Below, piece after piece: positions 46,206-54,673 of a DNA stretch of 64,000 bases; within the stretch, counting starts at the first letter, position 1; every line of letters begins with the position of its first letter. The stretch comes from Oscillospiraceae bacterium (GTDB lineage: Bacteria; Bacillota; Clostridia; Oscillospirales; CAG-272): assembly GCA_015064745.1 (NCBI GenBank), contig SVRR01000006.1:1-64000 (forward strand), in the 5' to 3' direction. The notes under the pieces were generated by a model. That model worked only from the letters and a program-made list of their open reading frames with translations, ran no database searches and was not told where the DNA came from. A program made the position numbers and the translations under genes.

Positions 46206-46412
46206 TTACTTCTCAACGCGGATAACGCAATCGGGGCACATGGTTGCACAGAAGGCACAGCCGATGCATTTCGATTCGTCGGTCATCTCCGCAGGAGAAT
46301 GTCCTTTTTTGTTGATCTTGTCCTTTGCGATCACGAGGATCTTCTTGGGGCAAGCGGTAACGCAAAGTCCGCAGCCCTTGCAAAGGTCGGTGTCAAATGT
46401 CACTTTAGCCAT
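46206..46412 (-). CDS. 2-oxoacid:ferredoxin oxidoreductase, delta (2[4Fe-4S]) subunit
   Basis: 68 residues with two complete cluster motifs, CKGCGLCVTACP and CIGCAFCATMCPD, eight cysteines for two [4Fe-4S] clusters plus one extra. It passes electrons between the TPP site and soluble ferredoxin. It is the first subunit gene of the vor set, 12 bases before vorB. Confidence 0.93.
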   Translation of the reverse strand: MAKVTFDTDLCKGCGLCVTACPKKILVIAKDKINKKGHSPAEMTDESKCIGCAFCATMCPDCVIRVEK

Positions 46413-46427
46413 TTTAATATCCGTCCT

Positions 46428-47084
46428 TTATGTTATTTTTTTCTGTAAGCGTAGGTGAAATGCTTCGGGAAGCACACCCGATAGGCGCGCATCCGCCGCA
46501 GTAAAGAGAAGCGGAAGTCCCGTGATCTCGGAAAGCCGTTCGGCTTCCTTTTCCATCATTAAGACATCCTCTCCCTTTGTCTCTTCGCCAAGATTTGAGT
46601 TGTGCACGATGGCGGTAAAGGGAATCTTCGCTGCCAATTCGATCTCTCGCATCACTTCAAGTGCCGCCTCTGCCGTGGGAGTAAGGGGGCGATAGAAGTT
46701 GGCGACAAAAATGCTTTCATAGTTTCCTTCTTCGAGAATAGCGGGCGCGTATCTGCCGAGCGCCAAGGCACCGCGGTCGTCACCGCCCACGTCAAGCACC
46801 GCATAGCGGCTCTTATCTTCCGTGAGGGCGTATAGCTCCGCCGGCAAGGCAGGCACGTCCACGTTGCTGTTTGCGTAGGCGGAGGAGATGAGGCGAACAC
46901 CCGCCGTCTTCAGGTCCTCCGCGCTGTCCTTGGTGCGGAAATAGGGATTGACGATATCAAGGTCCGCGATGGTCACGGGCAGACCTTTCTCCGCAAGATG
47001 TAAAGCGTAGTTTACAGCAATGTTGGTTTTTCCGCTGCCGTAATGTCCCGAAAAAAGGGTAACGCGTTTGGGGATTATGTTCAT
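46428..47084 (-). CDS. P-loop ATPase of MinD/CobQ-like type, unknown role
   Basis: 218 residues from ATG 47084, 13 bases after the acyl-CoA synthetase stop. The P-loop GHYGSGKTNIAVN lies at 14-26, followed by a switch-like DLDIVNPYFRTKD and the Walker B-like VLDVGGDDRGA. The fold is that of ParA/MinD-type NTPases but with a standard rather than deviant Walker A lysine. It has no metal or DNA-binding signature. Its fixed place between the synthetase and the oxidoreductase suggests a role in maturation or regulation of these enzymes (for example cluster or cofactor insertion), which is a guess from context. Confidence 0.8.
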   Translation of the reverse strand: MNIIPKRVTLFSGHYGSGKTNIAVNYALHLAEKGLPVTIADLDIVNPYFRTKDSAEDLKTAGVRLISSAYANSNVDVPALPAELYALTEDKSRYAVLDVGGDDRGALALGRYAPAILEEGNYESIFVANFYRPLTPTAEAALEVMREIELAAKIPFTAIVHNSNLGEETKGEDVLMMEKEAERLSEITGLPLLFTAADARLSGVLPEAFHLRLQKKIT

Positions 47085-47097
47085 ATTCTTTGCTGAT

Positions 47098-49398
47098 TTA
47101 CAGCTTGTTGCGAATAATTTTTCCGCTTGTCGTCTTGGGAAGCTCCTCACGGAACACGACGATACGGGGGTATTTATAGGGTGCGGTCTTCTGCTTAACG
47201 TACTCTTGGATCTCCTTTTTGAGGTCATCCGAGGGCTCGGTGCCCTTGGTTAAGACGATAGAAGCCTTGACGACCTGACCTCTGACGGGGTCGGGCGCGG
47301 CGGAAACGCCGCATTCAAGAACGTAGGGAAGCTCCATGATAACGTTTTCGATCTCAAACGGACCGATGCGGTAACCGGAGGACTTGATCACGTCGTCCAC
47401 ACGTCCGACGTACCAATAGAAGCCCTCTTCGTCGCGCCATGCGGTATCGCCCGTATGATACAGTCCGTCGTGCCAAGCCTCACGCGTTTTTTCTTCGTCG
47501 AGGTAATACCCCGCAAACAAGCCGCAGGGCGCGCCGTTTTCGGTATGCACAACGATCTCGCCCGTTTCACCAATGCCGACACTCTTGCCGTCGGGGTCGA
47601 CGATATCCACGTCATAAAGCGGCACGGGCTTACCCATCGAGCCAAGCTTATGCGCGTCACCGATGAGGTTACCGATCATAAGCGTACCCTCGGACTGACC
47701 GAAGCCCTCCATGATCTTGACACCCATCAGCTTTTCCAGCTGGCGGAAGACCTCGGGATTAAGTGCCTCGCCTGCCGTAGTGGCACGCTCAACCGAAGAC
47801 ATATCGTACTTGCTGATGTCCTGCTTTATCATCATGCGGTACATGGTCGGGGGAGCGCAGAAGGTGGTAATATGATATTTCGCAAAGAGAGGCAGAATAT
47901 CTGCCGCCGAGAAACGGTCGAAGTCGTAAACGAAGGTGGCTCCCTCCGCCATCCACTGACCGTAAAGCTTGCCCCACATTGCCTTCGCCCAGCCCGTATC
48001 CGAGATGGTGAAGTGCAATCCCTCGGGATTGACACCGTGCCAATACTTGGCGGTGAGGAAATGTCCGAGCGCGTACTTATAATTGTGCGCCGCAATCTTG
48101 GGGTAGCCCGTCGTGCCCGAGGTGAAGAACATGAGCATGAGGTCGTCTCCGCATGCCGTCTGTTCGGTACGGTCAAAGTGGGTGCTGTAAAGCTTATATT
48201 CATCGTCGAAGCTACGCCAGCCCTCCCTCTCTCCGCCTACCATAATGCGGTTGACGACCGAGGGGCACTCGGCAAGCGCTACCTCTGCTTCAAGAACGGT
48301 TTCCTCATCCGAGGTGCAAAGGATCGCCGAAACACCTGCCGCACCAAAGCGATAGGAGAAGTCGTGCGACTTTAACTGGTTGGTTGCGGGAATGGCAATA
48401 GCGCCGAGCTTATTGAGACCGAGCATGGCAAACCAGAATTGATAATGGCGCTTAAGCACCAGCATGACTCTGTCGCCCTTCTTGATGCCGAGCGATTTGA
48501 AATAGTTTGCGCACTGTGCCGAGGCACGCTTCATATCAAGGAAGGTAAAGCGACGCTCGTTCTTCTCTTTATCGAGATAGAGCATGGCAAGCTTTTCGGG
48601 CTTGGTTTTCGCGAGCTCATCCACGATATCATAAGCAAAATTGAATTTTTCGGGATTTTTGAAGGAGATCTTCTTTAAAACGCCGTTTTCGTCCTCGACG
48701 GTATCCACCCACTTGTCGTAAACACGCTCGGAAGGCTCAGCGACCGCCTCGCGGCGCGGCTTATCGACCACCGCTGCCTTGGCAGGCACAAGCTCGGGGA
48801 TGGGCTCGCCCGTGGGATTCAGCACCATCGCGTAGAAGGTACAGTCGCGTCCGCCGACAGCCTTCATACCGTGAGGCGTCGAGCTGTCATAATAAATGCT
48901 GTCACCCTCGTGAAGCACGACCTTATAATCGCCGACCTGTACGCAAAGCGAGCCCGAAATGACGATATCGCATTCCTGTCCGTCGTGGGTTGTGACCTCG
49001 ATCTCGCTTTCCTCGTTCTCCGCCGTATACGCGGCTCTGACAAACAGCGGCTCGGCAATACGATTGCGGAAGGCAGAGGCAAGGTTGTAGTACACCATAC
49101 CGTGTGCCTGCTCGATGCGCTGTCCTTCCCCGCTTCTCGTTACAGTATAAGCGGCAAGGCGAGGGCTGGTACCCTCAATGATGTCGGTAACGTCCACGTT
49201 GAACGCCTGCGCGCAACGGTAGATAAAGGCAAAGTTTAAGTCACTCTCTCCCTTTTCACACGCAAGATATTCCGCTTCGGTGACGCCCGTCTTTTTCGCC
49301 ATCTCACGAACGGTCAGCTGCTCGATCTCGCGAAGCTCTCGAATACGCGCCGCCATTTCCTTGATCTTGGCGTCAAGACTCTTGTTTTGTTGTCCCAT
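47098..49398 (-). CDS. XRE-cupin-acyl-CoA synthetase fusion, copy 1
   Basis: 766 residues from ATG 49398 (AGGAG upstream). Residues about 10-70 form an XRE-type helix-turn-helix (IRELREIEQLTVREMAKKTG), 90-190 a cupin barrel (THDGQECDIVISG ... GDSIYYDSSTPHGM), and the remainder an acyl-CoA synthetase: P-loop FFTSGTTGYPKIAAH, TTAGEALNPEVF, MEGFGQSEGTL, hinge YHTGDTAWRDEEGFYWYVGR and the catalytic lysine in PKTTSGKIIRNKL. It activates a carboxylic acid to acyl-CoA via acyl-AMP. A T-box leader controls it, and the gene opens the operon with the P-loop ATPase, vor subunits and ilvE, so the substrate is probably a branched short-chain acid such as isobutyrate. Its N-terminus may let the enzyme sense its ligand or regulate transcription. 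Confidence 0.88.
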   Translation of the reverse strand: MGQQNKSLDAKIKEMAARIRELREIEQLTVREMAKKTGVTEAEYLACEKGESDLNFAFIYRCAQAFNVDVTDIIEGTSPRLAAYTVTRSGEGQRIEQAHGMVYYNLASAFRNRIAEPLFVRAAYTAENEESEIEVTTHDGQECDIVISGSLCVQVGDYKVVLHEGDSIYYDSSTPHGMKAVGGRDCTFYAMVLNPTGEPIPELVPAKAAVVDKPRREAVAEPSERVYDKWVDTVEDENGVLKKISFKNPEKFNFAYDIVDELAKTKPEKLAMLYLDKEKNERRFTFLDMKRASAQCANYFKSLGIKKGDRVMLVLKRHYQFWFAMLGLNKLGAIAIPATNQLKSHDFSYRFGAAGVSAILCTSDEETVLEAEVALAECPSVVNRIMVGGEREGWRSFDDEYKLYSTHFDRTEQTACGDDLMLMFFTSGTTGYPKIAAHNYKYALGHFLTAKYWHGVNPEGLHFTISDTGWAKAMWGKLYGQWMAEGATFVYDFDRFSAADILPLFAKYHITTFCAPPTMYRMMIKQDISKYDMSSVERATTAGEALNPEVFRQLEKLMGVKIMEGFGQSEGTLMIGNLIGDAHKLGSMGKPVPLYDVDIVDPDGKSVGIGETGEIVVHTENGAPCGLFAGYYLDEEKTREAWHDGLYHTGDTAWRDEEGFYWYVGRVDDVIKSSGYRIGPFEIENVIMELPYVLECGVSAAPDPVRGQVVKASIVLTKGTEPSDDLKKEIQEYVKQKTAPYKYPRIVVFREELPKTTSGKIIRNKL

Positions 49399-49401
49399 AT
49401 T

Positions 49402-49718
49402 TTCTCCTTTTTCGAGGGGGAAAAGAATAAACAAAGCCCGCCTCAAAGACGTAAAATACTTTGAGACGAGCTATAATCTCTTATATCCCGCGGTACCACT
49501 CAAATTGCACCCTTACGGGCACCACTCTCGGACTCATACAAGCCCTATGCCTTTACGCAGCAATCACGGAGAGGTTCTACGGCACCCCTTGGGACACTTT
49601 CTTCCTCTCGGCTCGGAAGCTACAAGCAAACGCGCGGTCTTTACCGACTTACACCATCCGTCGGCTCTCTGTAAAAGCCATCGCTATGCCCTCTTCGTCA
49701 CAGCCTTTTATTCTTTTG
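49402..49718 (-). promoter_or_regulatory. T-box leader upstream of acyl-CoA synthetase copy 1, putative valine (GUA) specifier
   Basis: The antiterminator T-box sequence GAGTGGTACCGCGG is exact (plus-strand positions 49487-49503 region). The apical Stem I motif AGAGAGCCGACGGATGGTG is present, the base stem pairs GGCT/AGCC and GAAG/CTTC around a GA-rich kink, and a competing terminator GCTCGTCTCAAAG/CTTTGAGGCGGGC precedes a T run. The specifier loop on the descending strand ends GTA-G just before CTTC, which I read as GUA (Val) at 49623-49621. Other frames in the loop (UGU, UUG) cannot be excluded without a covariance fold. Uncharged tRNA would switch the operon on. Confidence 0.85.
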
Positions 49719-49725
49719 TGATAAC

Positions 49726-49754
49726 AGTATATCAAGTCTTTTTGGTTTTGTCAA
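49726..49754 (-). promoter_or_regulatory. Promoter of T-box operon 1
   Basis: Perfect TTGACA (49754-49749), spacer 17, TATACT (49731-49726) on the minus strand, directly ahead of the T-box Stem I. No terminator is seen between the upstream gene (stop at 49795) and this promoter, so some read-through from copy 2 is possible. Confidence 0.85.
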
Positions 49755-49794
49755 GAGTTTTTTTGAAATTTCCTATATTATATAAATCCCAAGC

Positions 49795-52059
49795 TTACAG
49801 CTTGTTTCGGATGATTTTTCCGCTGATGGTCTTGGGAAGCTCATCACGGAAAATGACGATACGGGGATATTTATAGGGAGCCGTGTGCGTCTTAACGTAC
49901 TCTTGGATCTCCTTTTTCAGCTCCTCTGTGGGCTGTGTACCCTTCGTTAAGACAATAGACGCCTTGACGACTTGTCCTCTCACCTCATCGGGTGCGGCGG
50001 AAACACCGCATTCAAGAACATAGGGAAGCTCCATGATGACGTTTTCAATTTCGAAAGGACCGATACGGTAGCCGGAGGATTTAATGACGTCATCGATGCG
50101 GCTGACGTAATAGAAGAAGCCGTCCTCGTCGCGCCAAGCAACGTCACCCGTGTGGTACATGCCGTCATGCCACGCCTCGCGCGTTCTTTCCTCGTCCCCA
50201 TAGTAGCCAAGGAAGAGACCGCAGGGCGTGCGCTTATCGGTGCGGATAACGATCTCACCGTTTTCGCCCGTGCCGACGCTGTTGCCATCCGAATCCACGA
50301 TGTCGATATCATAAAGCGGCATCGCGCGACCCATCGAGCCCAGCTTAGAGGTGGTCCCCGCCATGTTGGCAATGGTAAGGGTGGTCTCCGTCTGACCGAA
50401 GCCCTCCATAATGGAAAGTCCTGTCGCCTTCTTAAACTGCGAGAAGACCTCGGGATTTAACGCTTCCCCCGCTGTCGTTGCATGACGGATAGAGGAAAGA
50501 TCGTAACGGGAAAGATCCTCCTTGATCAGCATGCGGTACATCGTGGGCGGTGCGCAGAAGGTGGTAATGTGATATTTCGCAAAAAGAGGCAGAATGTCGG
50601 CGGCATTGAAGCGGTCGAAGTCATAGGTAAAGACAGCGCCCTCCGCCATCCATTGACCGTAAAGCTTGCCCCAAAGTGCCTTGCCCCACCCCGTCTCGGA
50701 GATGGTCAGGTGCAAGTCGGAGGGGCGAATATCGTGCCAATATCTTGCAGTTGGAAAATGACCGAGCGCATATTTATAGCTGTGCGCGGCGATCTTCGGA
50801 TAGCCCGTCGTACCCGAGGTAAAGAACATAAGCATAGGGTCGGAGCCGCAAGCGGTATCCTCGGTGCGCTCATAATGCGTGCTGAAAAGGGTATACTCCT
50901 CCTCAAAGGAATGCCAGCCCTCTCGCTTACCCCCAACGATGATCTTAGTCGTCAAGGCGGGCGCATCCTCGGTAGCAATATCGACCTCACCCGCTGTTTC
51001 ATCTCCGCCGACACAAAGGATCGCCTTGACGCCCGCCGCATTAAATCGGTAGGAAAAATCGTGCGATTTCAACTGATTGGTCGCAGGAATAGCAACAGCA
51101 CCCAGCTTATGGAGACCGAGAATGGCAAACCAAAATGCGTAATGACGCTTAAGCACCAGCATGACCTTGTCGCCCTTCTCAATGCCGAGCGATTTGAAAT
51201 AGTTGGCTGCGCGGGCAGAAGCACGCTTGATATCGCGGAAGGTGAAGCGGCGCTCGACCTTATTCGCGTCAAGATGAAGCATAGCGAGCTTGTCGGGATA
51301 TTTGTCGGCAAGCGCATCCACCGTATCAAAGGCGAAATTGTATTTTTCCTCGTTTTCAAAGGCAATGTCGGTGAGCACGCCCTTTTCATCCTCGGTGCAT
51401 TTGATAAAGTCGCTGATGAGGAGCTTCTCTCGTCTGCCCGAAACGGCGATATTCTCTACGTTCGCCTTCTCGTCGACCCCATCCTCTCCGGGGAGCACGA
51501 CGGCACAGAAGACGCATTCGCGACCGCCGACGGCGATCATACCGTGAGGGGTGCCGCTTTCATAATAGATGCTGTCCCCCTCCTCAAGCACGACCGTGTG
51601 GTCGCCGACCTGTACCTTAAGAGAACCCGAAATGACAAGGTCAAACTCCTGTCCGCCGTGCGTCGTCAAATGGATGGGCTTGTTTTGCAGCTCTTCCGAA
51701 TATTCGTAGCGCACGTAATACGGCTCGGCGATCTTACCGCGGAACATCGGCGCAAGATTCGAGATCTCAATACCGTCCTCCTTTGCGGTCAGCTGTCCCT
51801 TTCCCTTTCGCGTTACGGTATAGGAGGAAAGCTTTGCGCTTCTGCCCTCAAGCAGATCGCTCATATCCACACCGAAGACCTGCGCGCATTTGTGAATAAA
51901 GGTAAAGGGAAGGTCGCTCTCACCCGCCTCATAGCTTGCGTAAAGAGTCTCATTCACGTCGGTCTTCTCTGCCATCTCGGCAGCCGTAAAGCCCAAGATC
52001 TCACGCAAGTCGCGAATACGGGACGCAACCTCCATCAAGGAATTTTCCATGTTTCTCAT
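49795..52059 (-). CDS. XRE-cupin-acyl-CoA synthetase fusion, copy 2
   Basis: 754 residues from ATG 52059 (AAAGGAGAG upstream). Same architecture as copy 1 throughout: XRE domain (IRDLREILGFTAAEMAEKTD), cupin (THGGQEFDLVISG ... GDSIYYESGTPHGMI), then the synthetase with FFTSGTTGYPKIAAH, MEGFGQTETTL, YHTGDVAWRDEDGFFYYVSR and PKTISGKIIRNKL. The catalytic part is more conserved than the XRE-cupin part. It has its own T-box with a different apparent specifier (Ile) and stands alone in its transcript before copy 1. A substrate such as 2-methylbutyrate is a fitting guess. Confidence 0.88.
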   Translation of the reverse strand: MRNMENSLMEVASRIRDLREILGFTAAEMAEKTDVNETLYASYEAGESDLPFTFIHKCAQVFGVDMSDLLEGRSAKLSSYTVTRKGKGQLTAKEDGIEISNLAPMFRGKIAEPYYVRYEYSEELQNKPIHLTTHGGQEFDLVISGSLKVQVGDHTVVLEEGDSIYYESGTPHGMIAVGGRECVFCAVVLPGEDGVDEKANVENIAVSGRREKLLISDFIKCTEDEKGVLTDIAFENEEKYNFAFDTVDALADKYPDKLAMLHLDANKVERRFTFRDIKRASARAANYFKSLGIEKGDKVMLVLKRHYAFWFAILGLHKLGAVAIPATNQLKSHDFSYRFNAAGVKAILCVGGDETAGEVDIATEDAPALTTKIIVGGKREGWHSFEEEYTLFSTHYERTEDTACGSDPMLMFFTSGTTGYPKIAAHSYKYALGHFPTARYWHDIRPSDLHLTISETGWGKALWGKLYGQWMAEGAVFTYDFDRFNAADILPLFAKYHITTFCAPPTMYRMLIKEDLSRYDLSSIRHATTAGEALNPEVFSQFKKATGLSIMEGFGQTETTLTIANMAGTTSKLGSMGRAMPLYDIDIVDSDGNSVGTGENGEIVIRTDKRTPCGLFLGYYGDEERTREAWHDGMYHTGDVAWRDEDGFFYYVSRIDDVIKSSGYRIGPFEIENVIMELPYVLECGVSAAPDEVRGQVVKASIVLTKGTQPTEELKKEIQEYVKTHTAPYKYPRIVIFRDELPKTISGKIIRNKL

Positions 52060-52079
52060 ACGTATGCTCTCCTTTCACG

Positions 52080-52350
52080 GGACAAACAAAAATCCGTCCC
52101 AAAGAATTCTTTGAGACGGATAATATCCGCGGTACCACTCAAATTGTACTCTTACGAGTACCACTCATCGAGCTCTGACAAGCTCTGTGCTTTCACGCAG
52201 CCATACGGAAAGACCTACTTGCTTTTGCTTTGGGACTTTCAGCTCGGAAGTGATAAAATGGAGGCACGCTTGCTGTCGGATTTCCACCGTCACCGACTCT
52301 CTATGAGGGCGTTTGCCGCATTCGTCTTCGTCATAGCCTTTATAAATTAT
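52080..52350 (-). promoter_or_regulatory. T-box leader upstream of acyl-CoA synthetase copy 2, putative isoleucine (AUC) specifier
   Basis: GAGTGGTACCGCGG is again exact, with the terminator ATCCGTCTCAAAG/CTTTGGGACGGAT followed by TTTTTG. Stem I has AGAGAGTCGG at the apex, GGCA/TGCC and CGC/GCG arms and the same GAAG/CTTC base. The specifier loop ends ATC-A before CTTC, reading AUC (Ile) at 52254-52252 at the position equivalent to GUA in the other leader. The antiterminator half is nearly identical to that of copy 1, so the leader was duplicated along with the gene. Confidence 0.85.
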
Positions 52351-52356
52351 AAAAAA

Positions 52357-52385
52357 ATTATAGCACCGCTTTTTCCATTTGTCAA
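52357..52385 (-). promoter_or_regulatory. Promoter of T-box gene 2
   Basis: Perfect consensus: TTGACA (52385-52380), spacer 17, TATAAT (52362-52357) on the minus strand. The strongest-looking promoter in the window, as expected for a gene governed by attenuation. Confidence 0.9.
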
Positions 52386-52411
52386 GGGGTTTTTCGATTT
52401 TTTTGATTTTT

Positions 52412-53515
52412 TTAGAAGGTCACGCCCGTTAAGTCCGCGATGATCTTATTCATTTCGCCAAGCTTATCGTAAATAATATCCGCAAGATAAAGCTGACAGC
52501 GCGTTCTGACGAGGTTGTGTCCGCGATATAACGTCTTAAAGTACTGATCCCCCGTGATATAGTCATCGAGAAAACGAACGGCAAGCTCTAACGTCATGGT
52601 GAAAACACCAAGGGAAAGCGTTTTGATCTCGGTAGGCGTAAGCGCGCCGCCAAGTGCTGAGAGAAACCCCTCCGCAAAAGCACGAAAACGCTCCATATCC
52701 AAGGAAACGCGCGAAAGATCGGGTTCGTCCTCCGGCGCGGTGTTGGCGGCAAAGCGAATGGCGTCGCCAAAATCGTATGCCACAAGCCCCGGCATCACGG
52801 TATCAAGGTCAATGACAGTCTTAGCCTCTCCCGTATCCTTATCAAAAAGAACATTATTGATCTTGGTATCGTTGTGCGTTACACGCAAAGGAAGCTCCTT
52901 CGAATCGATCAATTCATTCAGCCGACAGGCAAGAGAACGGTAGGCGCGAATGCGGGCGATCTCCTCCTTCACCTCATCCGCGCGACCGCAAGGATCTTCG
53001 TTTACGTGGCGCAAGAAAACGGCAATACGGCTTCTTGTGTCGTGAAAGCCGGGTATGGTCTCATAAAGCGCCGTCGCATCAAAATCGGAAAGCATCGTTT
53101 GGAAGTTGCCGAACGCCTCTCCCGCCGAGCGAAGCAGGGCAAGATCGTCGCAAGAATTGTGTGTCACAGTGTTGGGAACGAACTCCGAAACGCGCCAAAA
53201 GCCTTGCTCCTCTATGTAATAGTTTTTGCCGTCCGACGTATGCGCAAAATGCAACACTCGATCACGGCTCTCCCCCTGCATCTCTAACTTATCCGCAATA
53301 TGAGAGGTGATCTTCTCAATGTTTTTCATAATGCGCTTGGGGTTTTTGAAAACGAAAATATTGATTTTTTGGAAAACGAAACGACGCGCTTTTCCTTCAT
53401 TGGTCATAATGACATCATATGTCGCGTTAATGTTACCGTTACGGATAACCTCATAATCCGTAACATCACCCGAAAGACAAAAAATCCGAGCAAGCTCCGA
53501 AAACTTTTGCTTCAT
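52412..53515 (-). CDS. Phosphotransferase of the N-acetylhexosamine kinase-like type
   Basis: 367 residues from ATG 53515 behind GGAGG. Aminoglycoside phosphotransferase/choline kinase fold: nucleotide loop GNINATYDV, ATP-pocket VFQKIN, catalytic LRVTHNDTKINNVLFD (Asp and Asn) and metal-binding VIDLDTVMPGLVAYDFGDAIR. The last two blocks closely resemble NahK, the N-acetylhexosamine 1-kinase of bifidobacteria. It could phosphorylate N-acetylglucosamine/galactosamine released from mucin; other small sugar or amino-sugar substrates are possible. Monocistronic with its own promoter. Confidence 0.8.
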   Translation of the reverse strand: MKQKFSELARIFCLSGDVTDYEVIRNGNINATYDVIMTNEGKARRFVFQKINIFVFKNPKRIMKNIEKITSHIADKLEMQGESRDRVLHFAHTSDGKNYYIEEQGFWRVSEFVPNTVTHNSCDDLALLRSAGEAFGNFQTMLSDFDATALYETIPGFHDTRSRIAVFLRHVNEDPCGRADEVKEEIARIRAYRSLACRLNELIDSKELPLRVTHNDTKINNVLFDKDTGEAKTVIDLDTVMPGLVAYDFGDAIRFAANTAPEDEPDLSRVSLDMERFRAFAEGFLSALGGALTPTEIKTLSLGVFTMTLELAVRFLDDYITGDQYFKTLYRGHNLVRTRCQLYLADIIYDKLGEMNKIIADLTGVTF

Positions 53516-53545
53516 CCTTTACCTCCGCTATTCCACTCTTTTACC

Positions 53546-53574
53546 ATTATATACCAAAACTTCAAAAAAAGCAA
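53546..53574 (-). promoter_or_regulatory. Promoter of the NahK-like kinase gene
   Basis: Minus strand TTGCTT (53574-53569), spacer 17, perfect TATAAT (53551-53546). Confidence 0.65.
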
Positions 53575-53592
53575 GTCTTTCGCCCGATTTTT

Positions 53593-54393
53593 TCAGTCGC
53601 CGATTCTGCAACCGAAAAGCCGTTCCGCGTTCTTATAGAGGATACACGCCTTTTCTTCCTCTGTCAGCGCGAGAGAATCAAATCTCGCAAGCTCTTCATC
53701 CATCCGCCACATGGGATAATCGGTCGCAAAGAGCACACGCTCTTTGCCGTACGCTCTGATGATCTCGGTCGCCCTCTCGGGGGAGAGCGCGTAAAGAGAG
53801 GAAGAAGTATCGACGTAAAAATTTTTGTACGAGGTGAGAAGCGCTACCGCCTCCTCCCAAACGGACCAGCCACCGAAATGTGCGCCGATCACCGTCAAAG
53901 AGGGGAAAACGGAAAGAACGGAAGAAAGCCGACGGGGATTGGAAAAATCGTATCTATGATCACCCGCATGCAGGAGCACGGGAAGCCGCCCCTCACACAG
54001 CTCATAAATTTTAAGACATTTGGGGGCGTCCACCCTGAATTTTTGAATATCGGGATGCAGCTTCACGCCGCGAAGCCCAAGCGCGATAATATTCTCTATA
54101 TCCTCTTCGATCGTCTCACTGTCGGGGTGCACCGTCCCGAGCCCGATAAAGCGTCCGCCGCTTTCTGCCGCTGTTTCGGCAATAAAACGATTAATGCTCT
54201 CTGCTTGACGCGGGGTCGTTGCGACCGAAAATATAACGCCGCCCGAAATTTTCACCCCATCGTGCACGGAGATAAGATCAGAAAGCGTGCCGCCATACAC
54301 AAGAGGAAGATCGTAAAATTTGCCTGTCCCCGCCACGGCACGCGCGGCAATGGCCTCGGGATAAATATGACAGTGACAGTCGATGCGCTTCAT
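53593..54393 (-). CDS. Amidohydrolase-family metal-dependent hydrolase
   Basis: 266 residues from ATG 54393 behind AAAGGAG. TIM-barrel amidohydrolase (Amidohydro_2 type): metal site HCHIYPEA at the N-terminus, GLGTVHPD, GVKLHPDIQKF, VLLHAGDH, VIGAHFGG and the late Asp in LFATDYPMWRMD. Decarboxylases and lactonases of this superfamily share the pattern; the substrate cannot be fixed. It is followed by the kinase gene, but the latter has its own promoter. Confidence 0.82.
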   Translation of the reverse strand: MKRIDCHCHIYPEAIAARAVAGTGKFYDLPLVYGGTLSDLISVHDGVKISGGVIFSVATTPRQAESINRFIAETAAESGGRFIGLGTVHPDSETIEEDIENIIALGLRGVKLHPDIQKFRVDAPKCLKIYELCEGRLPVLLHAGDHRYDFSNPRRLSSVLSVFPSLTVIGAHFGGWSVWEEAVALLTSYKNFYVDTSSSLYALSPERATEIIRAYGKERVLFATDYPMWRMDEELARFDSLALTEEEKACILYKNAERLFGCRIGD

Positions 54394-54455
54394 TACGCTC
54401 TCCTTTCAGACTTTTCAGACACGCCGCTTTTTCAAGGCTTCTTTATTCTTTTTGT

Positions 54456-54484
54456 AGCATAGCATCTTGCCTTTTCTTTGTCAA
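54456..54484 (-). promoter_or_regulatory. Promoter of the amidohydrolase gene
   Basis: Minus strand perfect TTGACA (54484-54479), spacer 17, TATGCT (54461-54456). The remainder of the 280-base gap to the next gene is AT-rich and holds the divergent promoter at 54588. Confidence 0.7.
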
Positions 54485-54587
54485 GGAAGTTTTTCGCGTT
54501 TTAACATTTTATTCACTCTTTTCTTTCGAGCTTTCCTCATCCCAAAAAAATAACCTTAAAAAAAAGAAAAAAATTTTGTCTTTTGAC

Positions 54588-54616
54588 TTTACAATTTTCT
54601 TTTTTTTTGCTATACT
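54588..54616 (+). promoter_or_regulatory. Promoter of the F420-ligase-like gene
   Basis: TTTACA (54588-54593), spacer 17 consisting largely of T, TATACT (54611-54616), then an AAAAGGAG ribosome binding site before ATG 54674. Confidence 0.65.
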
Positions 54617-54673
54617 ATTTCTGTTAAAGAATTTTTATCTGCCCACGTGGGCTAAAAGGAGTGAATATTTACT

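Noticed and set aside
49399-49446. An earlier start (49446) for acyl-CoA synthetase copy 1
   Set aside because: It lies inside the T-box terminator; the ATG at 49398 has AGGAG at the right distance and starts the HTH domain.
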